Positions 37,347-48,609 of a stretch of 64,000 bases of DNA are shown here, in pieces. Each line of letters starts with the position of its first letter. Within the stretch, counting starts at the first letter, position 1. The notes beneath the pieces were generated by a model. It worked only from the letters and a program-made list of their open reading frames with translations. It was not told where the DNA came from and did not search any database. Origin of the DNA: Dipteronia dyeriana (Eukaryota > Streptophyta > Magnoliopsida > Sapindales > Sapindaceae); the NCBI GenBank assembly GCA_032871835.1, contig CM065301.1:30450405-30514404 (forward strand), in the 5' to 3' direction. The position numbers were made by a program, and so were the translations under genes.

Positions 37347-39101
37347 TTACTCTTGTGGAGTTGATTTTAAAAAAGTGGATTTATTTATAATCTCAAGAAT
37401 ATGATCCTGATAATTTCTTTTCCTTTTCCGAGGAATAATATCTTTTGAACCAAGTGGCTTACCACGCTTCTGGCGTGCAATAGATGGTTCTTTTGCTATC
37501 ATTTGTTTAGATCGTTCTTCTGGAACAATCACCCATGCCGGTACATTAACGGTTGGAATGTATGATTTTATTACCCTAGTAGCATCAGTAAATGCATCTG
37601 GTAACTGATTTGTTATTGTTTGAAGATAAACTATCTTGTGGATTTCATTCTCACATTGAGATGCGTATGGGTCAAGATGAATTAAACTAGAGACTTTCCA
37701 AGAAAGTTCACGCTTCTCTTTAGGAGAAGTTTTTCCTAATGATAGGAAATTTCTCTCATCAAAATGACAATCAGCAAATCGTGCAGTAAAAATATCACCA
37801 ATTAAAGTTTCCAGATATATAATAATTGATGGTGAATCTAAACCCATATATATTCCCAAACGCCATTGAGGTCCCATTTTAGTTCTATGTGTAGGTGCAA
37901 TTGTGACATATATTGCATAACCAAAAGTACGCAGATGAGAAATATCTGGTTGATGGCCAAATACAAGTTGTACTGGTGAATATTGGTGATAAGCAGTGGA
38001 ACGAAGACGAATTAATGCAGCAGCATGTAAAATATCATGTCCCTAAACAGAAATTGGTAATTGTGTTTGCAACAATAAAGTTCTTGCAATTACCTGAAGA
38101 CTCTTGATAAATGATTCTGCTAATCCATTATGAGTATGAACATGTGAAACTGGATGTTCAACATCAATCCCAACTGATATGCAATATTCATCAAATGTCT
38201 TAGAAGTAAATTCACCAGCATTATCAAGGCGTATTGACTTAATTAGATTATCAGGAAAATGTGTCTGAAGCTTGATAATCTGTGCAGATAATCTGTGCAA
38301 GTAATCTTGAAAAAGCAACATTACGTGTTGATAATAAACAAGCGTATGACCATCTGATGGATGCATCAACTAGGACCATAAAATATCGGAATGGTCCACT
38401 TAGTGGATGAATAGGTCCACATATGTCCCCTTGAATCCTTTGTAGAAATGATGGGGATTCAAAACCAGGGATGGTTTTATTACTAATTTCCCTTGTGAAC
38501 ATGTAGTACATAATTTTTCATAGGATAAAATAATATTTTGGTTCTTTAATGGATGCCCATGAGAATTTTCAATGATTCTTCGTATCATTGTAGATCCTGG
38601 ATGACCAAGACGGTCATGCCAGAGCATAAATGTTTTTAGGTATGAGAACTTCTGGTTCATAACTGTATAAACTTCTACACATCTTATAAAAGTGTAATAT
38701 AATCCAGATGATAAAGCACGTAGCTTTTCCAGAATGAGTTTCTGGCCGAAATTATGGGAAGTAATGCACGGATATTTGATATTCACATCATTTTTGGTTT
38801 CTATGTGAAATCCATTACACTGTATATCCTTGAAACTTTGTAGATTTCTTCTGGATCTACTTGAATATAAAACATCATTGATACATATTTTAGTATTGTT
38901 TGGTAACAATATCATGGCTCTACTGGAGCCTTCTATTAGATCTGTTGGACCTGATATTGTTTTAACATTTGCCTTAAGCAAAGTTAAATTCAGAAAGTAT
39001 TTTTGATTCCGTAAAATAGTATGTGTCATTGCACTAACGGCTAGACATATATCTCTCGTACCTTGCTTTTCAATAATACTCAATTTATCGTTTAGAGACA
39101 T
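37347..39101 (-). pseudogene. Copia C protease/pre-integrase and integrase
   Basis: Segments in order: 39101-38400 (end of protease, then HDRLGHPGSTMIRR and CTTCSQGK, the pre-integrase zinc site), 38511-38251 (GDICGPIHP, the first integrase aspartate), 38369-38043 (IRLDNAGEFTSKTFDEYC with the second aspartate, then NGLAESFIK with the glutamate) and 37877-37347 (integrase C-terminal region, YMGLDSPSIIIYLE). All catalytic DDE positions are recognisable, but the reading frame changes between segments. Confidence 0.85.
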
Positions 39102-39535
39102 ATTTGTTGTGCTTCACAAAGAAAAATAAAATGCATATTAGATGGAGTAATCAAAAGTATATATTATATTAGGAATATTTACATAAGCATTTCATATGCT
39201 AACAAAAATATTACAAGTAGTACTTAATTGGTATGGATATTTTCATCACCAATTGAAGTGGTCACATTGTCATTTGGATCATTTAGAAAATCAGAAACAT
39301 TAAGCTGAGTAATATCTATAAAATCCGAATCCTCCATAAAGTTGGTTTTAATATTCTTCCCCTTTTCCTTTCCTTTGATCGATGCTTAATAAAGCTCAAC
39401 CAAATGTTTGGGTGTGCAGCATGTACGTGACTAATGATTATGACAGTCATATCTGAAACATACACCATCATCTTTCTTAGGCCCCTTTTGAATACTTTTT
39501 CCTTTATTTGACCTGAACTTATTAACATTCTGTTT

Positions 39536-39766
39536 TTAGGGAATGTTTTGATTATAACCATCCGAATTAGAAAAATCATAGGCTATTCCGCGACCCTGAC
39601 CACAGCCACGACCACGACCACGGTAAGGACCCCGACCCCAACCCCGACCGCGACCACAATTATGTCCCCCAATAGTATTAGCATTCACTTCTGGGAATGT
39701 TGTAGAGCCGATCAGGCATGATTCATGATTTTTTATTAACGGCTCATTATTTTTCTCTGCAACCAA
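39536..39766 (-). pseudogene. Copia C Gag C-terminal glycine/arginine-rich segment
   Basis: The translation has repeated GRGRG units (about 39575-39660), the nucleic-acid-binding stretch that precedes the zinc knuckle in this Gag. The zinc knuckle itself is disrupted around 39410-39520. Confidence 0.6.
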
Positions 39767-40037
39767 GAGACATGAGATTAACTCTGAATCTTGAGAATCG
39801 ACGTTCTCGATACTGCTGCTATAATATCATGTTTGAGGCATGAAATATTGTAAATATTTTTTTCAACATATCATTTTCTGTTACCTCCTGACCACACAAT
39901 TTCAGTTATGTATCGATTTTGAATAAAGCTGAGTTATATTCAGAGATTGACCCATAGTCTTGAAAACGTAAATGTTGCCACTGATACCTGGTATTTGATA
40001 ATGCAACATCTGGTTGGTTATCAAATCGGCATTTTAA

Positions 40038-40280
40038 TTATTGCCACAGAACTTCCGGTTCCATGACAGTTAGGTACTGGGCTTTTAGATCTTCATATAA
40101 ATGGTGACAGATAATGACCATAGCAGTGGACTTGTCTTGTTCAGTTGTCTCTGTCCCTTCTTCAATGGTGTAATATAAGCCTTCTGATTTTAATAATAAT
40201 TTGGCGTCAATTACCCAGGACATGTAGTTGTTCCCAGATACTTCTAGTGCAGCAAACTTTAGGGTTGCAAGTTTTGACAT
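40038..40280 (-). pseudogene. Copia C gag N-terminus
   Basis: The ATG at 40280 opens MSKLATLKFAALEVSGNNYM, followed by WVIDAKLLLKSEGL, the normal start of this Gag. The frame stops at 40038. Further gag text continues in pieces to about 39770. Confidence 0.8.
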
Positions 40281-40840
40281 TTTTGTAGCTCTGGTTATCT
40301 GAAAATCGTAATCGGAGTCAGAACTTCTGGTATGATAAAAATCTGAGGAATTTAATTTTTCAGATATATAAAGGAATATTTGTGAGTAAATAAATCCAAA
40401 AGTTTCATGTTCTAGTAATGATAAATAAATCCATAAACTTCAGGTTTTTAGATGAGTGACCAAATTGTTTAAATAAAAATTAAGTAAAGGTAAATAAATT
40501 GTGAGAAAGTAAATTGCGTAAAAGTAAATAAAATGCGAGAAATGAAATCCAAAACTATAGGTTCTGGTATTGATAAATAAAAATCTAAAAGCTTCAGGCT
40601 ACAGTAATACTAAATTCAAAAGTTTCGGGTTCTGAAAATAAATTTAGGAACTTCAGATTCCAAATGGTAATAAATTCAGAAGCTCCAGGTTCTGGAAATA
40701 AATTTAGGAACTTAAGGTTACAATGGAAATAAAATTCAGGAACTTCAAGTTCTGAAAATAAATTTAGGAACCACAGATTCTAATGGAAATAAAATTCAGA
40801 AACTTCAGGTTCTGATATTAACAGTATCGTACTGATAACG
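40281..40840 (-). other. Leader of copia C with imperfect internal repeats
   Basis: The leader repeats an AATTCAGAAACTTCAGGTTCTG-like phrase at least eight times (40540-40815) at ~45-60 bp spacing. A CGTTATCAGTACGATACTG primer-site-like sequence abuts the LTR on the minus strand (about 40822-40840). Confidence 0.65.
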
Positions 40841-41192
40841 TGTTATAATTAAATTGAAATATTAGATAAAGCAATAAATATTGATAATAACATAAAATAA
40901 TAAATGAATAAAAGTAAGAAGACTAGAGAGACGAGATACACATTTCAATTGTAAAAGCTTTATATTGATTCTAGTGTTCGGAATACAAAGAGAGGATTTC
41001 ATGGATTACCCCAAAACAACAAAATATGGGAACATATTTATAAGATTAAACATCCAATTATACAAATGCAACAAGCTTGTCATTTGTCATCAAGGTGATG
41101 AATCAATCTTTGGATTTGTCTCCAAGTGTTCTTCATGCTTGCCTCCACCTGTACGGTGATGTGGTGAGAAAAATCCACAATATTACACAATA
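40841..41192 (-). repeat. 5' LTR of copia C
   Basis: On the minus strand it starts TATTGTGTAATATTGTGG (at 41192) and ends TTATAACA (at 40841). The only ORF is a chance one. Confidence 0.85.
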
Positions 41193-41530
41193 GATTTGAT
41201 ATTATAAAAAAATTTGTTAATTTAATTACAAAGATCAATCATTGGATATTCTTTTTTGTTAATTTCGATACATTATAAATGTCAAATCCATCGAAATCTA
41301 CAAATGTTTGGAAAGATTTGTTATAGGCTTTTTTTAATATATATAAATCGAATTTTAAAATCCATCCAATTCCATCAGATTCAATTACTTACAATGTGTT
41401 TGAATTGAAGAAATAGAAATGAAATGATATGTTAAAAGGAGAAAAGGAAAGGAAATTAGAGGAAATAATAGTGTTTTTAATGATTGTTGTTTGGACTATG
41501 GATATAAAGAAAATGAAACAAATGCAAGCG
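41193..41530. mobile_element. AT-rich spacer with partial copy of a MITE
   Basis: About 41390-41520 shares the TTTTTAATGATTGTTGTTTGGA block and GAAAGG-rich text with the left part of the MITE at 50753-51190, so it is probably a truncated relative. The first ~190 bp show nothing. Confidence 0.45.
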
Positions 41531-42025
41531 GGTTCAGTTTCAGTTTCGAATTCTGAAAACACGTTTGGTAGCATATACTGAAAACTGTATTTTAAAAATG
41601 AAAACAGAAAAAATACGTCTGATAGGTTAACTGTATCAATTTTTGCATTTTGTTTAATATTATTACAATATAAATAAATTGATTAAACAATTAACCAATA
41701 TATTTTTTGTATTGTAATTTATAAATTAAACAAAAGTAACACATCACAAATTACTTCAAAAAATCAAAACTAAACTCTTAAATTATAAATAAGTATTAAT
41801 TTAATAATTATAAATAACAGTATATATATAAAAAAAAATTAAAAAAGAAACAAATGAAAGGAAACTAGATTGGTCAAGAAGAAGAATAGAAGAAAAAGAA
41901 AGGAAAAAGATCGGAAAAGGAAAAAGATCGGAGAAGAAGAAGAATAAGATCGGAGAAGAAGGTTCAAAGAAGAAGAAGAGGATCTAAGAAGAAGAAAAAG
42001 AAGAAGAAAAAGAAAAAGAAAAAGT

Positions 42026-42217
42026 AAAAAAAAAAGTGAAACCAAAAACATAGTTTTGTTTTTCATTTTATTTTTCGAATTGTTTTTTTTTTCTTTTTTT
42101 CTTTTTCTTCATCGATGTTCTTAAAAAAAAAGTGAAACCAAAAACATAGTTTTGTTTTTCATTTTATTTTTCGAATTGTTTTTTTTTTCTTTTTTTCTTT
42201 TTCTTCATCGATGTTCT
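42026..42217. repeat. Tandem duplication, 96-bp unit
   Basis: The block from GTGAAACCAAAAACATAG through CTTCATCGATGTTCTT occurs twice, with GTGAAACC at 42036 and 42132. Confidence 0.9.
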
Positions 42218-42245
42218 TCTTCCTCATCATCTTCTCAACGACAAA

Positions 42246-42377
42246 ATGGAGCAGCCGACGCCGGAGGATGAGAGATTCTCTTCCGGTGTCACCGATCTGG
42301 CCAGATCGGCATCGCTGGAGGAGGAACTCACCAACGACGGCTGCTTCTGCTTTGGCTTTTGGGTCCTTCTCTTCTGA
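42246..42377 (+). pseudogene. Possible captured exon fragment (43 codons)
   Basis: The ATG at 42246 begins MEQPTPEDERFSSG and stays open to TGA at 42377. It is much richer in G+C than the flanking DNA and has a coding-like mix of residues ending in CFCFGFW. It lies inside a DNA transposon. I do not recognise the parent gene. It may equally be a chance ORF in a transduplicated promoter/exon piece. No splice partner is evident. Confidence 0.35.
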
Positions 42378-43084
42378 TCTCCCTTCTTGCGTCCACATGG
42401 TATCACTGGTTCTTCTTTCGCTTTGACGATATACAATCGTCAAAACCCCGTGTCTTGATATTTGGATCTAGCTATTTTTGTATTATCTCTTAAAGTGGGG
42501 TCTGTGTTTTTATGTGATTTTGATTGAATTTTTGAGCAGGTGTGGATCTTTGATCGGTTGTTGTGATATCTAATTGGTCTTGGAGGTGCATTAATTTGAT
42601 TATTGGAAGTCAAATGAGTGAAATTGTTCAAAATTGCATCTGTTGTTTTGTTCAAGGAATGGTTTTGTTGGGTGTTCAGAAAGCCAATCCCACCCAAATC
42701 AAAAGATTGTTCTAATGGGTTATTGGAGACAACATTAAGGAAGATATGATGTTTTTTGGTGGCATAATGTAGTGTGCTTGAGAGGCATCAAATTGTTGAA
42801 AATAGAGTTGTTTTGTGAGCAAGAAGGGTTAGAATCAACTTGGTTGAGCAACGGATTATTGGCTGTTAGGTCACAGAGATTTGGTTGGAAAAATGTCTTG
42901 TTGGTTGTGTCTAGACATATAACAGTCGTCCACTTCAAGCATGGATTTGAAGGTAGAGAGAGACCCATTTCTTCTTCATTTTGTGTAAAATTGTTGTTGA
43001 TCATCAACAAGATGATATTGTTGTTGTTATTGTTCATGTTGACGAGTTGTTGTTGGGATAAATTATTATCAAATTTTGATATTT
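42378..43084. other. Possible transduplicated host DNA inside the element
   Basis: This region is less AT-rich and less repetitive than the element ends, with intron-like text. ORFs on either strand (e.g. minus 42735-43037) have no recognisable domain. Confidence 0.3.
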
Positions 43085-43244
43085 TTCGATTAACCTATCA
43101 GATGCGTTTTTAGTATTTTTATTTTCAAAATACTGGTTTCAGTATATACTACTAGGTGTATTTTTGGATTTTGAAATTGAAACCAAAAACACCATTTTCA
43201 TTTTCGTTTTTCTTTTCGAAAAAAAGTAAATGAAAAATGATGGG

Positions 43245-43817
43245 TCGGGATGAACATTTGGGGAATGGGGATGGATATAGGTCCCCCCATCCCCACTTCC
43301 TATACCCCCCCCCCCCCCCCCCTACATTTCCCTATTTGGGGGATTTTGGGGGGAGGTATATCCATTCCCATCCCCATTTCCCCATTTTCCCATTTTTTTT
43401 TCGTATTTCTTCGTTTTTCCGTTTTTACCATTTTTCCATTTCGCCATTTAACTAAAAATTACAAATTTAACTAAAAAAAACAAACATTCCATTAGAAATA
43501 CAAAATAAAACCCATTAATATATTACAAATACAAATATATATTATAATTAATAATATATATTATAATTATATTTATATATGTTTGGGAAAAATGGGGAAA
43601 TAGGGGTGGGGGATCTCATCCTTATCCCCACAATTATATTGAAATGGGGATGGGGAGGGGTTCTCCCCCATCCCCATTTCCATTTCAATTTGGGGATGAA
43701 TTTCATCCTCATCCCCCACCCCCCCCCCCCATTTCCCCATTTCCCCCCCAAAAAAAATCCCCAAATGGGGATGGGGACGCGGGGAATTGGGGCCCCGGGA
43801 AAAATGTGCATCTCTAA
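43245..43817. mobile_element. hAT-type MITE with perfect 8-bp target duplication
   Basis: The 8-bp flank ATGATGGG is identical at 43237-43244 and 43818-43825. Termini TCGGGATGAACATTT and (reversed) TAGAGATGCACATTT form imperfect inverted repeats. The interior is rich in GGGGATGGGG/CCCCATCCCC words. The 8-bp duplication and terminal RGRGATG are hAT features. ORFs here translate low-complexity G/C runs. Confidence 0.85.
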
Positions 43818-44003
43818 TGATGGGGCCATATATATTTTTTGTTTTTTAAAATATTTCACTGCTAACACTGGTTTTGTTTTATTATTTTTGAAAATAAAAT
43901 GAAAGCGGAAAACAAAATGAAAAACGGTTAACGAATGTGAATTCAAAATCATTTTTGAAAAACAAAAACGAAAACGGACTAAAAAACAGCAGTAGGACGG
44001 AAC

Positions 44004-44992
44004 CTTAGTTTAGGGTATTGAAAAAAGAGTGATGTGACACACCCCTTGTTGGTCTATTTATGTTCAACTTTTTTTTAGGAAAGTTTCTGCTTACAATCCA
44101 CAAATTATCTATTTACAATTTAATTTAATTTTTTAATTAATAACAATTTTAACCTAAATTAAAATTACTACACAAGATTAAAAAAAATTAAACACTCCAA
44201 ACTAATTAAATTATTAAAATAAAAGAAATTCTCTCTCTTAAATCATTAAATTTATATTATATATTAAACTCTCTCTCTCGATTAATAGATAAAGAAAAAA
44301 AAACTCATAAATATTTTAGTCTTTTACTAACAGTAATATATATACACATTAAAAAGTCAATACAAATACCTTGTTTTTTGAAGAAAAAAAACTTGATTTA
44401 TTACAACTAGATTGGATTAAAAGAATTTTCATAATTCGATTATTTCTTTGAAAAAAATAGTACTTATTTTTTTTAATATATACATATACGGTTCCTAAAA
44501 ATCAAGTTTATTCATAAGTTTTTTACTTAATTGTTAGTCTTGCATGAGAAAGAAAGGAAATAGAAAATTAGAGATATGTATTGAAGGAGAGAGAAATTAA
44601 TGTGGTAATTAAAAAATTAGGAGATGGTGTTTAATATGTAATACTTAATTTAATGATTTATGATAGATAAATTTCTTTTTCAATAATTTAATTAAAAAAG
44701 ATTACTCACCGGATAAAACCAAAGGCTATGATGGTTCGTCCTAACTTTTATAAAAATAAAATGGAGTGTTTTTAGATATTTATTTTTTAAAATGTAATGT
44801 CTTTAGAATAAAAGTGTAAAAAGATAAAAAGGATAATTTTGGAACAAAAGGAAATATCTTTATAATTTTTTAAAATTTAAATTTTAAGAATGAAGTATGT
44901 TTAGAAAATAATTGTAAAAAGAAAAAAATTGAATTGTTAAAAAAAAAGAGCTTTTGTAATTATGTAGTATTTTTTTTTCTTTATCAAAAGAG
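44004..44992. other. Intergenic AT-rich DNA
   Basis: Long A and T runs and CTCTCT patches. No gene or clear element is seen. Confidence 0.6.
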
Positions 44993-45821
44993 TAATGCTA
45001 GACGTCTCAAATTCTGTCTTAAATGATGTGGCACGTGAGGTGTCAACCTCTTATAAATCGTGATATTATATGGTAACTGATGTGATGTTGACACCACATC
45101 ATTTGAGACAGAATTTGGAAAAGAAATTTGGAACGTCTAGTTAGGGGTGGGCATGGTTAGGTTCGGTTCGGTTCGGTTCGGTTCGGTTCGGTTTTGACCA
45201 AACCATATTGAACCGACATATATTCGGGGTTTTAAAAATGTGAATCGGTTTGAACCGTTTGAACTTGAAAACCGAATTGAACCGAACACTTTTATCTCGG
45301 TTCGGTTCGGTTCGGTTCAATTCGGTTTTGGGTCTAATGGGCTTTAAAGGTTTTTTAATATGTTTTTTTAATTTTTTAGATTTTTAAGTTGCATTTTTTG
45401 ACATTTAGCCTTAAACTTTTTAAGAAAGCATAATATGTAAAAATTAATTTAAACAAAATACAATCCAATTTTGAATCCGAATCTAAAATTTCAATCATAT
45501 TCGGTCTACATACTCAATTAAAATATAAAATCATCTTAACTTCTATAAATAGAAGTAAAAAAATGTAATATATATATTTAGTCTAAAAAAAACATCATCA
45601 ACAAACAAATCATAATAAAATTGAACCTTACAAAATAATTAATTAAGACAATTCGGTTCGGTTTTGTATGTCCAAAACCGAAACCGAACCGAATTCAATA
45701 CGGTTTTTAAATTTCAAATCGGTTTGAACCGAATAGAAACTATGAACCGAACCAAACACCCTTTTTCGGTTCGGTTCAATTCGGTTTCGGTTTTTATACC
45801 CACCCCTACGTCTAGCATTAA
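44993..45821. mobile_element. MITE split by a nested hAT-like element
   Basis: Left terminus TAATGCTAGACGTCTCAAA is matched in reverse by CGTCTAGCATTA at 45809-45820. Internal arms AATTCTGTCTTAAATGATGTG and CACATCATTTGAGACAGAATT are also inverted. The element at 45142-45808 interrupts it near its right end. Confidence 0.75.
45142..45808. mobile_element. hAT-like MITE with TTCGG repeats
   Basis: Terminal inverted repeats are TAGGGGTGGGCAT and TAGGGGTGGGTAT. Flanks CGTCTAGT and CGTCTAGC form a 7-of-8 target duplication. Subterminal GGTTCGGTTCGG arrays occur at both ends. This is a common plant hAT pattern. Confidence 0.85.
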
Positions 45822-46147
45822 AGGAAAATACAATTTAAGAAAAAAAAAAAAACTTTTTGAATACACCTAGATTTTTTTAGATTTTTAAAAGTCTGAATTG
45901 ATACACCTATCTTTTCATGGAATCTTTACAAAACATCTAAACTTTTACAGACCCTTTACAAATCCGAATTTCATACATCCAGATTATAAAAATCTTTTAG
46001 ATGCCATTTGCCATCATTTTCAATGACATATTTTCTGTTTTTAGAGTCTCAAAACATAAAAAACCATGTTCGGCAGCTGTTTTCACAAAAAAAAAGAAAA
46101 ATAAATAAATATAAACATGCAAAACCGTTTTTTAATTAATGCCTTAA
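45822..46147. other. AT-rich spacer
   Basis: No gene. Repeated ATACACCTAGATTTT-like phrases suggest an old MITE, with ends not defined. Confidence 0.4.
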
Positions 46148-46551
46148 GGCCCAATTTGGTATATGAAATATGATAGGATTATTTTCATATGATATGATTA
46201 GATATGATATTATTGGATTAATTTTAATATTATTATGTGTTTTGTACGATAAATAATATAATTAAAAATAGGGTAATCCTATATTTGGTATATCGTGGGA
46301 TTGGATACAATATAATGAAACATCCGTTCAACTTTCATCAAACACCCACTCTCTCTCTCTCTCTCTTATCTTCTTTTCAACATTCCACTGCAAAACTTTA
46401 CTCTCTCAACTACACATGTACCAAAATCATCATGAGCAAAAACCAAAAACATTTCATTTTTTGTTGTCTTCTGTTTCTATTTTTCCTTGCTGTTTGTCTT
46501 TGATCTTATTATCAAAAAAATAATAATATAAAAGCCAAATAAATATAATAA

Positions 46552-47211
46552 GGATCCGTCCTGTAAGCGTTTTTCAGTTGATGTTTTTTAAAAATAAAAA
46601 TGAAAATGAAAACAATGTTTTGGTTTCAGTTTCGAATTCTAAAAACACATCTGGTAGCATATACTAAAAGCTGTATTTTAAAAATGAAAACGGAAAAAAC
46701 ACGTCTGGTAGGTTAATCGAAAACTATCAAAAATTGAAATATCAATTATGGCATTTTGTTTAATATTATTACAACTATAAACAAATTGATTATATAATTA
46801 ACCAATATAATTTTTGTATTGTAATTTTTAAATTAAACAAAAGTAACACGTAAAAAATTAATTCAAAAAAACATATTAAAAAATGAATTAATCAAAACTA
46901 AACTCTTAAATTATAAATAAATAATTACAATATATATAAATACATTATTATATGATAAAAATATAACTGTATATATTAATAACATATTATAATAATATAT
47001 ATATTATAATATAAATATATAATATTTGATATTACATATATGTATATATATAATATAATATAATATATTGTTGTATATAATAACATTATAAATATATATA
47101 TATATTAATATATATATATATTATAATATTATATATAATAATAAAATATTATATATATATATATATTATTGTATGAATGCTTTTAGTTATAGTTGGAAAT
47201 AAATTATTCTG

Positions 47212-47244
<33 letters not shown>

Positions 47245-47555
47245 AGGGGTAATTTGGTCATTTAAAAATCTTATCTCGTCTTTTCTTAACCATATGAAAC
47301 GCATAATAGTATAATTAATAGTTTAAAAAAATGATTTTTTTTTATATAAAAAAAAGTGAAAAACAAAAACAAAAACAAAAACAAAAAATAAGTTTTTTGT
47401 GTTTTTCAAATCTTTCACTTTTAACACTGGTTTTGTTTTTTTTTTTTTTTTTTTTTTCAAAAATAAAATGAAAAACGGTTAACGAACGAGTTTTTGAAAT
47501 CGTTTTTGAAAAATAAAAACTAAAACGGACTGAAAAACAATTGTAGGACGGGGCC
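46552..47555. mobile_element. PIF/Harbinger-like (Tourist) element
   Basis: Terminal inverted repeats are GGATCCGTCCTGTAAGCG and GGCCCCGTCCTACAATTG, each followed by TTTTTCAG. The flanking target is TAA on both sides (46549-46551 and 47556-47558). It is 1004 bp long, AT-rich and without an ORF. It is related to 41530-44003. Confidence 0.8.
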
Positions 47556-47977
47556 TAAGATTTCCAGCTTTCTAGCTTTCTCTAAATCAAACATCAAAAT
47601 ATAATCCCATCTACCGATCTACATTTTGTGGGACTAAAATTATATTAAATTAAATTCTAACTCCAATTTGATCTATGAAATAAAAAACAATTGGAGAAAT
47701 TGAAACAAACCCATATCCGAATCGGAACTAAGAAGATCAAACCTAAATCGATTAGACTCGAACAATCTGGAAATGAAGGCAGGATAGAAAAAAAGAAAAA
47801 AAAGAAAGAAATGGTTTCTTTGATTTGGTTTCATTATTATTATTATTTTTTGAGAAAAAGAAGAAGAATTAGAGAGGGGTCTCTTTTGTTTTTTGTTTCG
47901 AGAAGAATAAGAAAAAGAGAAGAATAGAATTGAATAACTGGTTGGAGATGGGGTTTTATCGGTTGTTGAAAGCCAAA

Positions 47978-48379
47978 ACCATCTCCGATGCATATAGTAA
48001 TGCCAATGCTAAATTTGACACCAAAAATAGTAAAATATTATATTTGGTACATTATTTTAGTATTGTACTCCAATGTATAATTTCATTTGAAATGCTATTT
48101 TTATTTTTTTATTATTTAAAATTATAGAAATCAACAAATTTAATTAATGCATTCAATTTATATAATAGTTTTATTGTTTAAAATTATAAAAGTCAGCAAT
48201 TAATGCATTCAATGTAATAAAACCGTGATATTTTTGTAATTAAAATAGCATTTATTGCTATGCCAAATTTGACATATGCTATTATTTGTACCAAATTTGG
48301 CATTGAATGATGTTTTTTTTAACTTTATGTCAAATTATAGCATTAACACATCCAAATAGCATTACATTGGAGATGTTCT
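47978..48379. mobile_element. MITE with CATCTCC termini
   Basis: Left end ACCATCTCCGATGCATATAG and right end reversed GAACATCTCCAATGTAATGC are inverted repeats. Internal blocks with TTTGACA and AAATTTGGCAT are also inverted. Superfamily not assigned. Confidence 0.6.
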
Positions 48380-48609
48380 AACAATGGAGATTTTGGCTGA
48401 GAATATGGAACGGTCAAAAGGGAAGAAGTGGTCAACGATGGAAACAAACGAATCCCATGTCTTTTGTTGGGACTATTTTATCCAACAACAATGAGATAAA
48501 AAAATCTAGATGGGATTAATTTATATTATCTTATAGTCGAGCCAAACATGAGTAAGGGACTAAAAATAAGCCCTTTTCTATCTTATCCTATATACAAAAC
48601 AGGCCCAAA

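Larger units (their letters stand above)
34946..41192 (-). mobile_element. Ty1/copia element C, nearly complete but mutated
   Basis: LTRs are at 34946-35296 and 40841-41192, and the element is flanked by identical GATTT at 34941-34945 and 41193-41197. On the minus strand, gag starts at 40280, followed by a glycine/arginine-rich segment, protease/pre-integrase, integrase, RT and RNase H to about 35580. The AAGGGAG polypurine tract abuts the 3' LTR. The protein texts resemble a copia lineage common in eudicots, which I think is Ivana, but I could not verify this. Multiple stops and frameshifts inactivate it. Confidence 0.9.
41530..44003. mobile_element. PIF/Harbinger-like element with possible captured gene fragment and nested MITE
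   Basis: The right end (revcomp GGTTCCGTCCTACTGCTG) matches the terminal repeats of the element at 46552-47555. The left subterminal block (TTTCAGTTTCGAATTCTG at about 41536) matches that element's left arm and recurs inverted at about 43085-43215. The outermost left terminus is missing. The interior holds a 96-bp tandem duplication, a GC-richer coding-like fragment (42246-42377) and a hAT MITE (43245-43817). Confidence 0.6.
46148..48607. mobile_element. Larger DNA element hosting two nested MITEs
   Basis: Ends are AAGGCCCAATTTGGTATAT on the left and, reversed, TTTGGGCCTGTTTTGTATAT on the right, with further matching GATAGGAT words. A TTAA precedes the left end. Nested elements lie at 46552-47555 and about 47978-48379. 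The superfamily may be PIF/Harbinger by GGCC-type ends. No transposase was found. Confidence 0.5.

Noticed and set aside
41839..42066. Leu/Phe/Ser-rich minus-strand ORF as a membrane protein
   Set aside because: It translates an AAG/AGA low-complexity run.
43237..43902. Pro/Met/Gly-rich ORFs at 43237-43902 and 62934-63303
   Set aside because: They translate CCCCATCCCC or GAGGAT runs in hAT MITEs.
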